A stretch of DNA of 64,000 nucleotides from Marinifilum sp. D737 (lineage in GTDB: Bacteria; Bacteroidota; Bacteroidia; Bacteroidales; Marinifilaceae), in contig NZ_JANQCD010000001.1 of NCBI RefSeq assembly GCF_026672275.1, forward strand, positions 1 to 64,000, in the 5' to 3' direction. Made by a program: the position numbers and the translations under genes. Shown one piece after another: positions 41,660 through 51,609 of this stretch (its first letter is position 1; every line of letters begins with the position of its first letter). A model generated the notes under the pieces. That model had not been told where the DNA came from, searched no databases, and worked only from the letters and a program-made list of their open reading frames with translations.

Positions 41660-41695
41660 AAATGGGTGTCGTTTTTAGACACCCATTTTTATTTT
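41660..41695 (+). terminator. Terminator after the beta-propeller gene
   Basis: AAATGGGTGTC pairs with GACACCCATTT around GTTTTTA, followed by TTATTTT. Confidence 0.9.
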
Positions 41696-41771
41696 AAAGG
41701 AGATGATTTTTATTTTTTGAATGAGAAATAACTGCAATATCATTGATCAATCATTGGTAATTGTCATTACT

Positions 41772-41814
41772 AAAAACACCCCCTAACTTTCAGTAAAAAG
41801 AAAATTAGAGGGTG
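41772..41814 (-). terminator. Terminator after the nucleoside permease gene
   Basis: Minus-strand CACCCTCTAA pairs with TTAGGGGGTG across an 18-base loop, followed by TTTTTA. Confidence 0.75.
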
Positions 41815-41838
41815 ATGCAGGCCGTAAGCCTTTATTTT

Positions 41839-43095
41839 TTAGTGTGCTATATTTTCTACTTGCTTTTGGTCATGTTTGTGTTTAAACAAAATGGCAAAGA
41901 ATATGGCAATTACCAATGAGTAAATTGCAAATGTATTCCAGATATCCATCCAAATAAAGTTTCCATCATTACCAGTAAAGAATGCTCCGATAATAATTCC
42001 ACTAATCCACGATCCCATGATTGCACCAAAACCGTTGGTCATCATCATAAACAATCCTTGAGCACTTGCGCGAATACTAGAATCACACTGTGTTTCTACG
42101 AAAAGCGAACCTGAGATGTTGAAGAAATCGAAAGCCATACCATAAATGATACACGACAGGATGATCATCCATAATCCCCCAGCTGGATCTCCATAAGCGA
42201 ATAATCCGAAACGAAGTACCCATGCCACCATACTGATTAGCATTACTTTCTTGATTCCAAATTTCTTTAGGAAGAATGGAATTGCCAGAATGAATAAGGT
42301 TTCAGATATCTGAGAAATTGACATGATGATGGTAGAATATTTCACTACAAATGAATCGGCATATTTATCAACATGTTTAAAGCTATCTAGAAATACATCG
42401 CCATACATATTGGTTAACTGTAAGGCTGCTCCTAAAAACATTGAGAAGATAAAGAACAATGCCATTTTGTAATTCTTGAACAATTTAAAGGCATTCAAAC
42501 CTAATGTTTCAGCAAGAGGAGCACCTTTTTGTCCCTTGTTTTGAGGCTTACATTGAGGCATGGTAAAAGAGTAGGCCGCCAATAGGAATGATACAAATCC
42601 TGCAATGTAAAATTGGTTTGCCGAAGCTTTTGATCCCGTAAGGTTGGTTACCCACATGGCTACAATAAAACCAATGGTTCCCCACACACGAATTGGAGGG
42701 AATACCTTAATTACATCGTAGTTGTTATTTTTTAAAACGGTGTAAGAAATGGTATTCATCAGTGCAATGGTAGGCATGTAGCAAATCATGGCCACTAAAA
42801 TTACGCTGATAAATGTGGTAGAAGTTTCAATTTGAGGTAGGTAAAGCAATGCTGCACCTCCCAGCAGATGAAGAACTCCATATAATCTTTCGGCATTCAT
42901 CCAACGGTCGGCAATAATACCGGTAAGTGTTGGCATAAATAATGAGGCAATACCCATTGTTGAGAAAACGGCGCCAAATTCGGTAGGCGACCATTGTTTT
43001 GTTCCAAACCAATAATTTGCAATGGTTATCAACCATGCTCCCCAGATAAAAAACTGTAGGAAGTTTAATAGTGTCAATCGACCTTTAATTCCCAT
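41839..43095 (-). CDS. Nucleoside:H+ symporter of the NupG/XapB type (MFS)
   Basis: 418 residues with twelve hydrophobic helices. The N-terminus (RLTLLNFLQFFIWGAWLITIANYWF) and GIIADRWMNAERLYGVLHLLGG match NupG-like nucleoside transporters. It takes up nucleosides with protons across the inner membrane. The divergent neighbour is a nucleoside-recognition membrane protein, and thyA follows, which fits a nucleoside theme. The specificity is inferred. Confidence 0.9.
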   Translation of the reverse strand: MGIKGRLTLLNFLQFFIWGAWLITIANYWFGTKQWSPTEFGAVFSTMGIASLFMPTLTGIIADRWMNAERLYGVLHLLGGAALLYLPQIETSTTFISVILVAMICYMPTIALMNTISYTVLKNNNYDVIKVFPPIRVWGTIGFIVAMWVTNLTGSKASANQFYIAGFVSFLLAAYSFTMPQCKPQNKGQKGAPLAETLGLNAFKLFKNYKMALFFIFSMFLGAALQLTNMYGDVFLDSFKHVDKYADSFVVKYSTIIMSISQISETLFILAIPFFLKKFGIKKVMLISMVAWVLRFGLFAYGDPAGGLWMIILSCIIYGMAFDFFNISGSLFVETQCDSSIRASAQGLFMMMTNGFGAIMGSWISGIIIGAFFTGNDGNFIWMDIWNTFAIYSLVIAIFFAILFKHKHDQKQVENIAH

Positions 43096-43348
43096 AATTC
43101 GTTGTTTAAATTAAATAAGATTAGTAAATGTTTTTCTAAATGGTTTGGTTGTTCTAGTAGTTCAAAATCAATAGATATAATTGGCTATCAATTTTGAAAG
43201 ATCCAAATCTAACAAAAAAAGAAGAAAGGTGAAAGCCTTGTTAAAAAGCAGTAAAACGAAAACTTCGTAAGAGGTGTAATAAATGACAAATGCAGCCAAT
43301 ATTGCTTTGAAAAAAATGGTATTTTTGCTCCCTAAACAACTATAGGTG

Positions 43349-44314
43349 ATGCAGGTAAATAAAAGTTATCAAACAAGGCAATCGGGAAAAGATAAAATAA
43401 AAGAAGCGGTAAGAATTGCATTGCCAAAGGCTTATTCTACCACAAAATGGTTGCTTAGCATTATGATTCCGGTTTCTTTTGGTGTCATGATTCTAAACTA
43501 CACAGGAGTTTTGGCTTTAATCTCTTCCCATTTGGCTCCGGCTTTCGAATTAATTGGTTTGCCAGGCGAATCGGCATTTGTTTTATTAACAAGCATTTTC
43601 ACCAATATATATACGGCAATAGCAGTAATTACAAGTCTTGAGATGCAGGGTAGAGTAGTTACCATTTTGGCGGTAATGTGTTTGGTTGCTCATGGTTTTG
43701 TAATCGAAACTGCTGTTTTGAAAAAAACGGGATCATCGGTGCTTAGGATGATACTGCTTCGTGTATTGGGAAGTTTTGCAATTGGAGCAGCATTAAATTG
43801 GCTTTTACCAAGTGAATCGGTGCAGCAAATTAGTTCCATTGTATCATCAAAGGAATCATTTTCTATCATGTTTCTGGATTGGGCTCAGTCATCCTTATTA
43901 CTAAGCATTAAAGTAATTGTATTGATTACTTTATTAATGATTTTTCAAAAAATATTGGAACTGTTCGGCATCATCAGGTGGATTTCAAAATTCTTAAAAC
44001 CATTGCAAGTTGTTATGGGATTGCCCGAGTCTACTTCTTTTTCATGGATAGTAGCAAATACATTAGGCTTGGCTTATGGTGCTGCCATTATTATGGAGCA
44101 GGTTGAAGAAGGAAAAATGAGTAAGGAGGATGCTGATTTGTTAAATCATCATATTGCAGTGTCGCACTCACAATTAGAAGATCCACTACTCTTTGCAGCT
44201 ATTGGTGTTCCCTTGGGATGGATGATTATTCCAAGGTTAGTTTTAGGAATTGTAGTGGTTTGGATTTGCCGACTAGAGCGTTATCTAAAATTAGTATTTG
44301 GTAAAAAATGTTAA
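43349..44314 (+). CDS. Nucleoside-recognition (Gate) domain membrane protein
   Basis: 321 residues from the ATG at 43349; a GTG one codon earlier is less likely. There are about eight hydrophobic helices and two Gate-domain segments (about 35-150 and 190-300), as in SpmA/SpmB-, YjiH- and FeoB-like Gate proteins. A DPLLFAAIGVPLGW segment is near the end. The domain was named for similarity to nucleoside transporters, although the substrate of most members is unknown. It sits between the NupG-like gene and thyA. Confidence 0.8.
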   Translation: MQVNKSYQTRQSGKDKIKEAVRIALPKAYSTTKWLLSIMIPVSFGVMILNYTGVLALISSHLAPAFELIGLPGESAFVLLTSIFTNIYTAIAVITSLEMQGRVVTILAVMCLVAHGFVIETAVLKKTGSSVLRMILLRVLGSFAIGAALNWLLPSESVQQISSIVSSKESFSIMFLDWAQSSLLLSIKVIVLITLLMIFQKILELFGIIRWISKFLKPLQVVMGLPESTSFSWIVANTLGLAYGAAIIMEQVEEGKMSKEDADLLNHHIAVSHSQLEDPLLFAAIGVPLGWMIIPRLVLGIVVVWICRLERYLKLVFGKKC

Positions 44315-44387
44315 TCTATCGGATTGGTGTTAGATACTCTTTATGAATTAATGTATCTTTAAAAACTAAAATTTCGACTTATACATT

Positions 44388-45182
44388 ATGCAACAATATC
44401 TTCAATTATTAGAAAGAGTTCTTGAAGAAGGGAACAAAAAAGAAGACAGAACAGGTACAGGAACGGTAAGTGTTTTTGGGCATCAAATGCGTTTTGATTT
44501 GTCTAAAGGATTTCCAGTTCTTACCACAAAAAAACTTCATTTAAAATCTATTATTCATGAATTGCTATGGTTCTTGAATGGCGATACAAATGTGAAATAT
44601 CTTCAGGATAATGGCGTGCGAATTTGGAACGAATGGGCCGATGAGAATGGAGATTTGGGACATGTATATGGTTACCAGTGGAGATCCTGGCCAAAGGAAA
44701 ATGGCGAATCATTAGACCAGATCAAGCAAGTGGTTCACGATATCAAAAACAATCCCGATTCTCGCCGTTTAATTGTAAGTGCATGGAATGCGGGAGATAT
44801 TGAAAATATGGCTTTGCCTCCATGTCATGCTTTGTTCCAGTTCTATGTTGCAAACGGTAAATTGTCTTGTCAACTGTACCAGCGAAGTGCCGATATTTTT
44901 CTGGGTGTCCCTTTTAACATTGCATCCTATGCCTTACTTACCATGATGATGGCTCAGGTTTGTGATCTTGAACCAGGTGAGTTTGTTCATACTTTGGGCG
45001 ATGCTCATATTTATATGAATCATCTGGATCAGGTTAAGTTGCAATTAAGCAGAGAACCAAAAGATTTGCCTCAGATGAGAATTAATCCTGATGTGAAGAG
45101 CATTTTCGATTTTAAGTATGAAGATTTCACATTGGAGAATTATGAAGCACATCCTCATATCAAAGGAGCGATATCGATTTAA
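44388..45182 (+). CDS. thyA: Thymidylate synthase ThyA
   Basis: 264 residues, the classical E. coli-like length. The catalytic Cys lies in [13 protein letters not shown], followed by [23 protein letters not shown], which binds dUMP and folate. It methylates dUMP to dTMP using methylene-tetrahydrofolate, giving dihydrofolate, which the folA product downstream recycles. A 4-helix-bundle gene is inserted between thyA and folA. Confidence 0.98.
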   Translation: MQQYLQLLERVLEEGNKKEDRTGTGTVSVFGHQMRFDLSKGFPVLTTKKLHLKSIIHELLWFLNGDTNVKYLQDNGVRIWNEWADENGDLGHVYGYQWRSWPKENGESLDQIKQVVHDIKNNPDSRRLIVSAWNAGDIENMALPPCHALFQFYVANGKLSCQLYQRSADIFLGVPFNIASYALLTMMMAQVCDLEPGEFVHTLGDAHIYMNHLDQVKLQLSREPKDLPQMRINPDVKSIFDFKYEDFTLENYEAHPHIKGAISI

Positions 45183-45194
45183 TTACGAATAGGC

Positions 45195-45212
45195 AATTAC
45201 GAATTACGAATG
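45195..45212 (+). repeat. Left inverted repeat of the four-helix-bundle cassette
   Basis: AATTACGAATTACGAATG (45195-45212) is matched in inverted orientation at 45555-45572. Its last three bases are the start codon of the enclosed gene. Confidence 0.75.
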
Positions 45213-45569
45213 AAAAGGAATAATGTATTGCAACAGAAAAGTTTTGATTTTGCAGTTCGTATTGTGAATTTGTGTAGATATTTAAACGAGGAGAAAAAAG
45301 AATATATTTTAACTAAGCAACTTTTGCGTGCTGGGACTTCTATTGGTGCAAATGTTGAAGAGGCAATTGGAGGACAAAGTGAGAAAGATTTTTTTGCCAA
45401 GATTACCATTGAATATAAAGAAGGAAGGGAATCTCATTATTGGATTCGATTATTGGTTGAAACCAATTACCTTACCAAAGAAGAAGGAATAAGTATTTTG
45501 GAAGATGCAGATGAACTACTCCGTATTATTGGAAGTATTCAAACAACCATTAAACATCGTAATTCGTAA
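45210..45569 (+). CDS. Four-helix-bundle protein (23S rRNA-intervening-sequence protein family)
   Basis: 119 residues. Family features are the start KSFDFAVRIVNLCRYLNEEKKEYILTKQLLRAGTSIGANVEEA, where GTSIGANVEEA is characteristic, then GGQSEKDFFAKITIEYKEGRESHYWIRLL. The fold is four helices, and the family was first found encoded in intervening sequences of 23S rRNA genes; the biochemical role is unknown. The start codon lies in one arm and the stop codon in the other arm of an 18-base inverted repeat. The frame therefore exactly fills a repeat-bounded cassette between thyA and folA. Confidence 0.92.
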   Translation: MKRNNVLQQKSFDFAVRIVNLCRYLNEEKKEYILTKQLLRAGTSIGANVEEAIGGQSEKDFFAKITIEYKEGRESHYWIRLLVETNYLTKEEGISILEDADELLRIIGSIQTTIKHRNS

Positions 45570-45572
45570 TTA
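45555..45572 (-). repeat. Right inverted repeat of the four-helix-bundle cassette
   Basis: CATCGTAATTCGTAATTA is the reverse complement of the left repeat apart from one base. The TAA stop of the enclosed gene lies inside it. Confidence 0.75.
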
Positions 45573-45579
45573 ATAATTC

Positions 45580-46065
45580 ATGAATATAGCTATTATAGTC
45601 GCTGCTTCCCGTAACAATGTTATTGGAAAAGACAACCAATTAATTTGGCGCCTTTCGGCAGATTTGAAAAGATTTAAAGCTTTAACTACAGGGCATACCA
45701 TTATAATGGGACGCAAAACCTTCGATTCCATTGGAAAGCCACTGCCTAATAGAACTTCGGTAATCATTACTCGCCAGGAAAATTACAAGCAGGAGGGATG
45801 TATTGTAGTTCATTCTTTGGAAGAAGCTTTGGATGCTGTTAAGGATCAGGATAAAGTATTTATTATTGGTGGTGGAGCAATTTATGAACAAGCAATGGAA
45901 AAAGCTGACGAATTGTACCTAACGCTGGTTCATAAAGAATTTGAAGGTGATACATTCTTTCCGGAAATTAAATCAGCAGAATGGGAATCCTTAGCTCGAG
46001 AAGATTGTATGCCCGATGAGAAGAATGAATATCCTTATTCATTTATCGATTACAAAAGAAAATAG
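45580..46065 (+). CDS. folA: Dihydrofolate reductase
   Basis: 161 residues with the N-terminal IIVAASRNNVIGKDNQLIWRLSADLKRFK (substrate and Met20-loop region), the GHTIIMGRKTFDSIGKPLPNR segment and FIIGGGAIYEQAM for NADPH. It reduces dihydrofolate produced by ThyA. The gene starts in the tail of the inverted repeat region, 10 bases after the preceding stop. It would normally be expected to adjoin thyA directly. Confidence 0.97.
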   Translation: MNIAIIVAASRNNVIGKDNQLIWRLSADLKRFKALTTGHTIIMGRKTFDSIGKPLPNRTSVIITRQENYKQEGCIVVHSLEEALDAVKDQDKVFIIGGGAIYEQAMEKADELYLTLVHKEFEGDTFFPEIKSAEWESLAREDCMPDEKNEYPYSFIDYKRK

Positions 46066-46066
46066 T

Positions 46067-46918
46067 ATGAATTTTAGATATTTAAAATTAGGACTTGCTG
46101 CCTTGTTGTTTGCAGGCACAACGAATTCCTGTTCTACAGGACCAGATCCGGAAGATATTATAGATGATGTGTTTACGTTTCCGGCGAAGTATTGCTTAAC
46201 CATTAATAATGGCATTAACGACATTGTAATGAATGTAAATGCCATTGTAATGAACAATTTGGATACCAATAAGGATGTAATAGATGATGAGATACCAGAT
46301 GGTGTTACGCCAACCATTTACAGAACCGGGGAAGTAATTGATTCGGTAGTGATAGATTATGGTGCAGAAAAAACCATTTCATCTATTGGTGGAAAATTTA
46401 AAGGCAAAGTAGTTGTTGATCCTGCAGATGAAAAATTGCAGAAATTTGAGATTAGATTACAAGATCTTGAGGTAAATAACTTTGATGTCACTGGAGCATT
46501 CAATTTTGATATTGTTGGAGATGTGGCAGGCAGGGATTTTTCAGTATCATCCAGTACCGTAAAATTTTCAATTACTGATTCGGAAAGCAATGTAACTGAA
46601 TTTCCGGTTACCTCTTTCGAGGCCGCTTACAAGTACGTAAGAAGTGAAAATGATGACGTGGATTATGTAGATGATATTTATAATATTATCAGTGATATTG
46701 ATATTACTTATCCTACTGGTGCTGTGATGTCATTGACCAATCAGTCTGATTTGTTGTATGCTTATGCATGTAAAAATGTAATTGGGGGTACTGCACTTTT
46801 TACATTACAGGATATTGGAGAAGGAATCGTGAATTATGGAGGAGGAGATACCGTTGATAATTGCGATGGTGATGCAAGTGTAACTTCCCAGGGGTCTACA
46901 ATAACAATAAGTCTATAG
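46067..46918 (+). CDS. Hypothetical lipoprotein
   Basis: 283 residues from the ATG at 46067 (MNFRYLKLGLAALLFAG); earlier ATGs lie inside folA. The signal ends at a Cys (TTNSCSTGPDPEDI), suggesting a lipoprotein, and the acidic residues after it could act as a surface-export signal in this phylum. The rest is rich in Asp, Val and Ser and looks beta-stranded. I recognise no domain. It starts two bases after the folA stop, so it is co-transcribed with it. Confidence 0.75.
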   Translation: MNFRYLKLGLAALLFAGTTNSCSTGPDPEDIIDDVFTFPAKYCLTINNGINDIVMNVNAIVMNNLDTNKDVIDDEIPDGVTPTIYRTGEVIDSVVIDYGAEKTISSIGGKFKGKVVVDPADEKLQKFEIRLQDLEVNNFDVTGAFNFDIVGDVAGRDFSVSSSTVKFSITDSESNVTEFPVTSFEAAYKYVRSENDDVDYVDDIYNIISDIDITYPTGAVMSLTNQSDLLYAYACKNVIGGTALFTLQDIGEGIVNYGGGDTVDNCDGDASVTSQGSTITISL

Positions 46919-46935
46919 AGAAGTTATTATAGTAT

Positions 46936-46970
46936 AAAAAAATACCGGAGATTAACTCCGGTATTTTTTT
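46936..46970. terminator. Bidirectional terminator between the lipoprotein gene and clpX
   Basis: AATACCGGAG and CTCCGGTATT flank a five-base loop. The stem has an A-run on the left and a T-run on the right, so it should work for both converging genes. Confidence 0.92.
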
Positions 46971-47020
46971 ATAGGATTCCGATACAATTAGATGATTTTA
47001 AATTTAAAATCTGGTATCGG

Positions 47021-48235
47021 TTATGCGACTTTTAAACGTTTTAGGTTTACTTTTTCAAGTTTCTCGCTAGCGTATTTGCTATCAATAGAAATTTTCTTGT
47101 CTTCTCCTGAAGGCAATTCGAACATTGCATCCATCATGATTGCTTCACAAATTGAGCGCAAACCACGAGCTCCCAATTTGAATTCCACAGCTTTGTCTAC
47201 AATGTATTCCAATGCACTTTCTTCGAAAGTCAATTCAATATCATCAATTTTAAACAGCTTCGTATACTGCTTTACGATCGAGTTTTTAGGCTCTGTTAAA
47301 ATGTTACGAAGTGCCTCTCTGTTTAATGGCTCCAAGTAAGTTAGAACAGGCAAACGACCAATAATTTCAGGAATCAATCCAAATGATTTCAAATCCTGAG
47401 GAGCGATGTACTGTAAGAAGTTTTCCTGATCAACTTGTTCTTTTTCCTTGCTTGCATTAAAACCAACAACCTGAGTGTTCATTCTTTGTGCAATTTTTCT
47501 TTGGATGCCATCAAAGGCTCCACCACAAACAAAAAGAATGTTTTTAGTGTTTACAGGAATCATTTTCTGATCGGGATGTTTACGACCTCCTTGAGGTGGT
47601 ACATTTACAACCGAACCTTCCAATAATTTTAATAATCCTTGCTGAACGCCTTCTCCCGAAACATCACGAGTGATTGATGGATTGTCACTTTTACGTGCAA
47701 TTTTATCGATCTCGTCAATGAATACAATTCCTTTTTCAGCAGCCTCAACATCATAGTCAGATGCCTGAAGCAATCTTGTTAAAATTGATTCAATATCTTC
47801 ACCAACATAACCAGCTTCTGTTAATACAGTTGCATCAACAATGGTAAAAGGAACATGCAACATTTTAGCAATGGTTCTTGCCAAAAGAGTTTTACCTGTA
47901 CCTGTTTCCCCTACAAGAATGATATTCGATTTTTCAATCTCGATATCTTCATCGTCTCTTTCCTGAAGTAATCTTTTGTAATGATTGTAAACCGCAACGG
48001 AAAGGTATTTTTTAGCTTCATCCTGACCAATTACATACTGGTCAAGGAAAGCTTTAATTTCCATTGGTTTCAATAATTTAATCTCTTTCAGGTTAAGATC
48101 CGATCGATTTTTTATTTCTTCCTGTACAATTGAATAGGCTTGGTCAATACAGCTATCGCAGATATGACCACTGATTCCTGCAATCAGAAGGTTAGTATCT
48201 TTCTTCTCTCTCCCGCAAAACGAGCATTTATCCAT
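47021..48235 (-). CDS. clpX: ATP-dependent Clp protease ATPase subunit ClpX
   Basis: 404 residues. An N-terminal zinc finger (CSFCGREK and CDSCI) is followed by the AAA+ core with Walker A GETGTGKT, Walker [13 protein letters not shown] and the pore/sensor segments around [18 protein letters not shown]. ClpX unfolds tagged proteins and feeds them to ClpP, encoded upstream on the same strand 87 bases away. TAACTTTG at 48269-48262 (minus strand) could be a separate minus-seven element for clpX. Confidence 0.98.
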   Translation of the reverse strand: MDKCSFCGREKKDTNLLIAGISGHICDSCIDQAYSIVQEEIKNRSDLNLKEIKLLKPMEIKAFLDQYVIGQDEAKKYLSVAVYNHYKRLLQERDDEDIEIEKSNIILVGETGTGKTLLARTIAKMLHVPFTIVDATVLTEAGYVGEDIESILTRLLQASDYDVEAAEKGIVFIDEIDKIARKSDNPSITRDVSGEGVQQGLLKLLEGSVVNVPPQGGRKHPDQKMIPVNTKNILFVCGGAFDGIQRKIAQRMNTQVVGFNASKEKEQVDQENFLQYIAPQDLKSFGLIPEIIGRLPVLTYLEPLNREALRNILTEPKNSIVKQYTKLFKIDDIELTFEESALEYIVDKAVEFKLGARGLRSICEAIMMDAMFELPSGEDKKISIDSKYASEKLEKVNLKRLKVA

Positions 48236-48322
48236 GATATTGATTTATAGTACTAAAAATGCAAAGTTAATGATTTTACGATTAACTCTGCATTAGGTTT
48301 GTTTTGATTTTGAGATGATTGA

Positions 48323-48997
48323 TTATTTCTCGCGCGTTAGCACTTCATCAATCATACCATATTCTTTAGCTTCCATGGCTGTCATCCAGTAATCACGGTC
48401 AGAATCTTTTTCTACTTTTTCGTAAGTATTTCCTGAATGATCAGCAATAATGGTATACAATTCTTTCTTTAACTTCAAAATTTCGCGAGCGGTAATCTCG
48501 ATATCCGAAGCTTGCCCTTGCGCTCCACCCATTGGTTGGTGAATCATGATTCGTGAGTGCTTTAATGCGGAACGCTTTCCTTTCGTACCTGCAGTTAGCA
48601 ATACAGCTCCCATTGATGCAGCCATACCTGTACAAATTGTTGCAACATCACATTTGATGTATTGCATGGTATCGTAAATACCTAAACCTGCATGAACCGA
48701 ACCTCCTGGTGAGTTAAAATAAATCTGAATATCCTTAGAAGGATCAGTAGATTCCAGGAACAATAGCTGAGCCATAATAATATTAGCAACATAGTCATCA
48801 ATAGGAACACCAAGGAAGATGATTCTATCCATCATCAGACGAGAGAAAACATCCATTGATGCAACATTAAGCTGACGTTCCTCGATAATTGTTGGAGAAA
48901 TGTAGCTGTTGCTAATTGAAGTGTATTTATCTAATGTTAGGCTATTAATGCCCATGTGCTGCGTGGCAAATTTTCTAAATTCGTCTTTTGGTACCAT
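48323..48997 (-). CDS. clpP: ATP-dependent Clp protease proteolytic subunit ClpP
   Basis: 224 residues with the catalytic Ser in [14 protein letters not shown], the His in [12 protein letters not shown] and the Asp in the KDSDRDYWM region. It forms the tetradecameric chamber that degrades proteins delivered by ClpX. Gene order tig-clpP-clpX is the standard one. A terminator lies between tig and clpP, so clpP may have its own promoter. Confidence 0.98.
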   Translation of the reverse strand: MVPKDEFRKFATQHMGINSLTLDKYTSISNSYISPTIIEERQLNVASMDVFSRLMMDRIIFLGVPIDDYVANIIMAQLLFLESTDPSKDIQIYFNSPGGSVHAGLGIYDTMQYIKCDVATICTGMAASMGAVLLTAGTKGKRSALKHSRIMIHQPMGGAQGQASDIEITAREILKLKKELYTIIADHSGNTYEKVEKDSDRDYWMTAMEAKEYGMIDEVLTREK

Positions 48998-49083
48998 ATA
49001 GATATGATTTTAAATTTCGTAGACCTAAATTAGTCAAATTTTCTCCATTTGAAAAGAATAGTTTAACAAAAACTTATTCAAGG

Positions 49084-49124
49084 ATCAAAAAGAAAACCAC
49101 GCCTCAAAAGAAGCGTGGTTTTTT
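49084..49124 (-). terminator. Terminator after tig
   Basis: Minus-strand AAACCACGC pairs with GCGTGGTTT around a ten-base loop, followed by TCTTTTTG. The long A-run on the other side makes it work mainly for leftward transcripts, with possible bidirectionality. Confidence 0.85.
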
Positions 49125-49144
49125 TTGTATATTAAAAGTTCTTC

Positions 49145-50494
49145 TTATTCAAACATTTTGTTGAATTCTTCAGTAGAAACTTCTTTTTCTTCAATTTTGA
49201 TAGCACCTTTTAGGAACTCAACAATTTTGTTGTCGATCATACGTTCGTAGATCTTTCTTTGCTCTTCTTGATTTTGCATCATTTGCTGAGCGTAGTTTGT
49301 CAAGTATTCTTCAGGTACTTCCATCATTCCGTACTGCTGGAATTGCATTAAAGCTTGTTGTTTAGCAAACTCCATAACTTCTTCCTGCTCTACTTTAAGT
49401 TCGTTTTCTTCAGTCAATCTGTTTTTAATCAACTGCCATTTGAACTCGTCAACGTAGTTTGCGAAATCTTTCTCAACCTGCTCTTCATTCATTTCTTTGT
49501 TGGTAGCAATAATCCAACGCTTCAAGAATGCTTCAGGAAGATCCATTTTCGATTTCTTAACCAACTTCTCTTTTGCGTCGATCAAGAATTTGTAATCGCT
49601 ATCGTTAACCAATTGTTTTTCGATATCTTCTTTGATTCTGTTCTTGAATTCTTCTTCTGAAGAAACAGTTCCTTCACCAAATACTTTATCGAATAATTCC
49701 TGGTTCAATTCAGCGTTAACAAATTTGTTGATTTCTGTAATTGTAAATTGGAAATCAGCATCTAAAGTTTCAGCTTCTTCTTTAGAGATGTTAAGCATAG
49801 AAGCTAAATCAGTTTTGTTAGCGAAAGCTTTAGCTGGGTTAAATACCACAACCTCACCTTTTTTAGCACCAACAAATTTCTTTTTAGCATCTTCATCAGC
49901 CATATATTCTAATGAGATTGCTACATCTTCGCTAGTAATTCCTTCTTCAACAAGTTTACCTTCTGCGTCAACTTGTGCGTAGTTACCTTTCAAAAGTTCT
50001 TTTTCTTCAACAGCTTCAGCTGGCTCGTTTGATCCGAAACGACGAGCGTGCATTTCAACACCGTTCTCAATCATTTTCTCATCAACAGCAATTTTGAAGA
50101 AAGTCATCTTATCTCTTTTGCTAAGGTTAAGAGTGTATTCTGGAGTTAAAGCAATATCGAAAGCGAATTCGAAATCAGTATCTTTTTCCCAGTTGATTTC
50201 TTTTTGCTCAGTTTCGTTAGGAAGTGGTTCGCCTAAAATTTTCAAATCATTTTCGCGAATGTACTTCATTAGCTCTTCGCTAAGAAGTTTGTTCACTTCG
50301 TCAGCTAAAACAGGAGTACCATACATTTTCTTGATCACACCCATAGGTACTTTACCTTGGCGGAATCCATTGATATTTGCTTTTTTACGATAGTCTTTCA
50401 AAACATCGTTTACACGACTTTCATAGTCTTCTTTAACAATCTGTAATTTGATTACAGCGTTTAAATCATCAATGTTGGTTTTTGTGATGTTCAT
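49145..50494 (-). CDS. tig: Trigger factor
   Basis: 449 residues. The N-terminal ribosome-binding domain contains the NGFRQGKVPMGVIKKMYG signature near residue 40. The middle region replaces the FKBP-like domain with a divergent segment (about 150-250), and the C-terminal helical arms follow. It is a ribosome-bound chaperone for nascent chains. The peptidyl-prolyl isomerase motif is weak, as is usual in Bacteroidota. It is part of the tig-clpP-clpX cluster. Confidence 0.93.
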   Translation of the reverse strand: MNITKTNIDDLNAVIKLQIVKEDYESRVNDVLKDYRKKANINGFRQGKVPMGVIKKMYGTPVLADEVNKLLSEELMKYIRENDLKILGEPLPNETEQKEINWEKDTDFEFAFDIALTPEYTLNLSKRDKMTFFKIAVDEKMIENGVEMHARRFGSNEPAEAVEEKELLKGNYAQVDAEGKLVEEGITSEDVAISLEYMADEDAKKKFVGAKKGEVVVFNPAKAFANKTDLASMLNISKEEAETLDADFQFTITEINKFVNAELNQELFDKVFGEGTVSSEEEFKNRIKEDIEKQLVNDSDYKFLIDAKEKLVKKSKMDLPEAFLKRWIIATNKEMNEEQVEKDFANYVDEFKWQLIKNRLTEENELKVEQEEVMEFAKQQALMQFQQYGMMEVPEEYLTNYAQQMMQNQEEQRKIYERMIDNKIVEFLKGAIKIEEKEVSTEEFNKMFE

Positions 50495-50528
50495 TTTTTA
50501 GCTATTAAAAGATAAAACCTTATTAATT

Positions 50529-50580
50529 GAAAAAAAACCGCTCAACCATTGATACATTGTATCGTAGTATGGGCGGTTTA
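50529..50580 (-). terminator. Terminator between tRNA-Leu and tig
   Basis: Minus-strand AAACCGCCCAT pairs with ATGGTTGAGCGGTTT (imperfectly) and is followed by TTTTT. Confidence 0.7.
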
Positions 50581-50598
50581 AGGTTATTTTTTCTGTAG

Positions 50599-50680
50599 TG
50601 CGGATGAAGGGACTCGAACCCCCACGCCTTACGGCACTAGATCCTAAGTCTAGCGCGGCTACCAATTACGCCACATCCGC
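50599..50680 (-). tRNA. tRNA-Leu (anticodon UAG)
   Basis: On the minus strand, an 82-nt cloverleaf has the acceptor GCGGATG/CATCCGC, a D-arm, anticodon stem CTAGA/TCTAG with loop CTTAGGA (anticodon TAG), a class II variable arm TGCCGTAAGGC and the T-loop GGTTCGAGTCC. The discriminator is A and CCA is not encoded. The long variable arm with anticodon UAG identifies tRNA-Leu reading CUN codons, mainly CUA. Confidence 0.96.
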
Positions 50681-50695
50681 GGGTTAATTGCGGTG

Positions 50696-50726
50696 CAAAT
50701 ATAGAGTTGTTTTTTATTATTTGCAA
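50696..50726 (-). promoter_or_regulatory. Promoter of tRNA-Leu
   Basis: On the minus strand, TTG (50726-50724), 20 bases, TATATTTG (50703-50696), then the tRNA 5' end 15 bases on. This is a near-consensus Bacteroidota promoter. Confidence 0.75.
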
Positions 50727-50820
50727 CAGCAATCAGAAAAAAAATGAAGATTTTTTTGAGAAAAAAAATGCAATGAAAATCTATAAGTAAAATACAAAGC
50801 TGTAAACCTGTTGGAAGCCT

Positions 50821-51555
50821 TTATTTTACTGGTTTTCTAAGCTCAAAATTCTTTCCCAGGTATACTCTTCTTACGTCTTCGTCGGCTGCTAATTCTTCAG
50901 CAGTTCCGGATTTTAAGATATTTCCTTCGAACAGCAAGTATGCTCTTTCTGTAATGGAAAGAGTTTCCTGTACGTTGTGGTCTGTAATTAATATACCAAT
51001 GTTCTTATCCTTTAAATGACGAACGATATCCTGAATATCTTCTACTGCGATGGGGTCCACTCCGGCAAAAGGTTCATCCAAAAGAATAAATTTTGGTTTG
51101 ATCGAAAGTGCCCTGGCAATTTCTGTTCTTCTTCTTTCTCCACCTGACAACTGAATACCCAGACTTTTTCTGATTTTCTGAAGACTGAATTCATTCAGCA
51201 TTTCTTCTAATCGATGAGCTTGATATTCTTTTGAGAAATCGGACATTTCCAAAACCGATTTGATGTTGTCTTCGACACTTAGTTTTCTGAAAACAGAAGC
51301 TTCCTGCGCCAAATACCCCACGCCAAGCTGAGCTCTTTTGTAAACAGGCTCATTGGTAATTTCCCGATCATCAAGAAAGATTCTTCCTCCGTTTGGTTGA
51401 ATCAATCCTACTATCATATAAAAAGATGTAGTTTTACCGGCTCCATTTGGTCCTAGTAGTCCAACAATTTCACCTTGTTTTACATCAACCGAAACACCTT
51501 TTACAACAGTACGGCTCTTGTATCGTTTAATTAAATTTTCAGCTCTTAATATCAT
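50821..51555 (-). CDS. lptB: Lipopolysaccharide export ATP-binding protein LptB
   Basis: 244 residues of ABC ATPase with Walker [21 protein letters not shown]-loop [17 protein letters not shown], signature [15 protein letters not shown] and Walker [21 protein letters not shown]. This matches LptB closely rather than a general ABC ATPase. It powers LPS extraction from the inner membrane with LptFG (not in the window). A minus-seven box TATATTTG lies about 35 bases upstream, so transcription independent of the upstream gene is possible. Confidence 0.95.
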   Translation of the reverse strand: MILRAENLIKRYKSRTVVKGVSVDVKQGEIVGLLGPNGAGKTTSFYMIVGLIQPNGGRIFLDDREITNEPVYKRAQLGVGYLAQEASVFRKLSVEDNIKSVLEMSDFSKEYQAHRLEEMLNEFSLQKIRKSLGIQLSGGERRRTEIARALSIKPKFILLDEPFAGVDPIAVEDIQDIVRHLKDKNIGILITDHNVQETLSITERAYLLFEGNILKSGTAEELAADEDVRRVYLGKNFELRKPVK

Positions 51556-51609
51556 CCTTGTCCAATTGTTTTAATGGTTTGGAGTTGTGCAAATATAAAA
51601 AAGATATCC

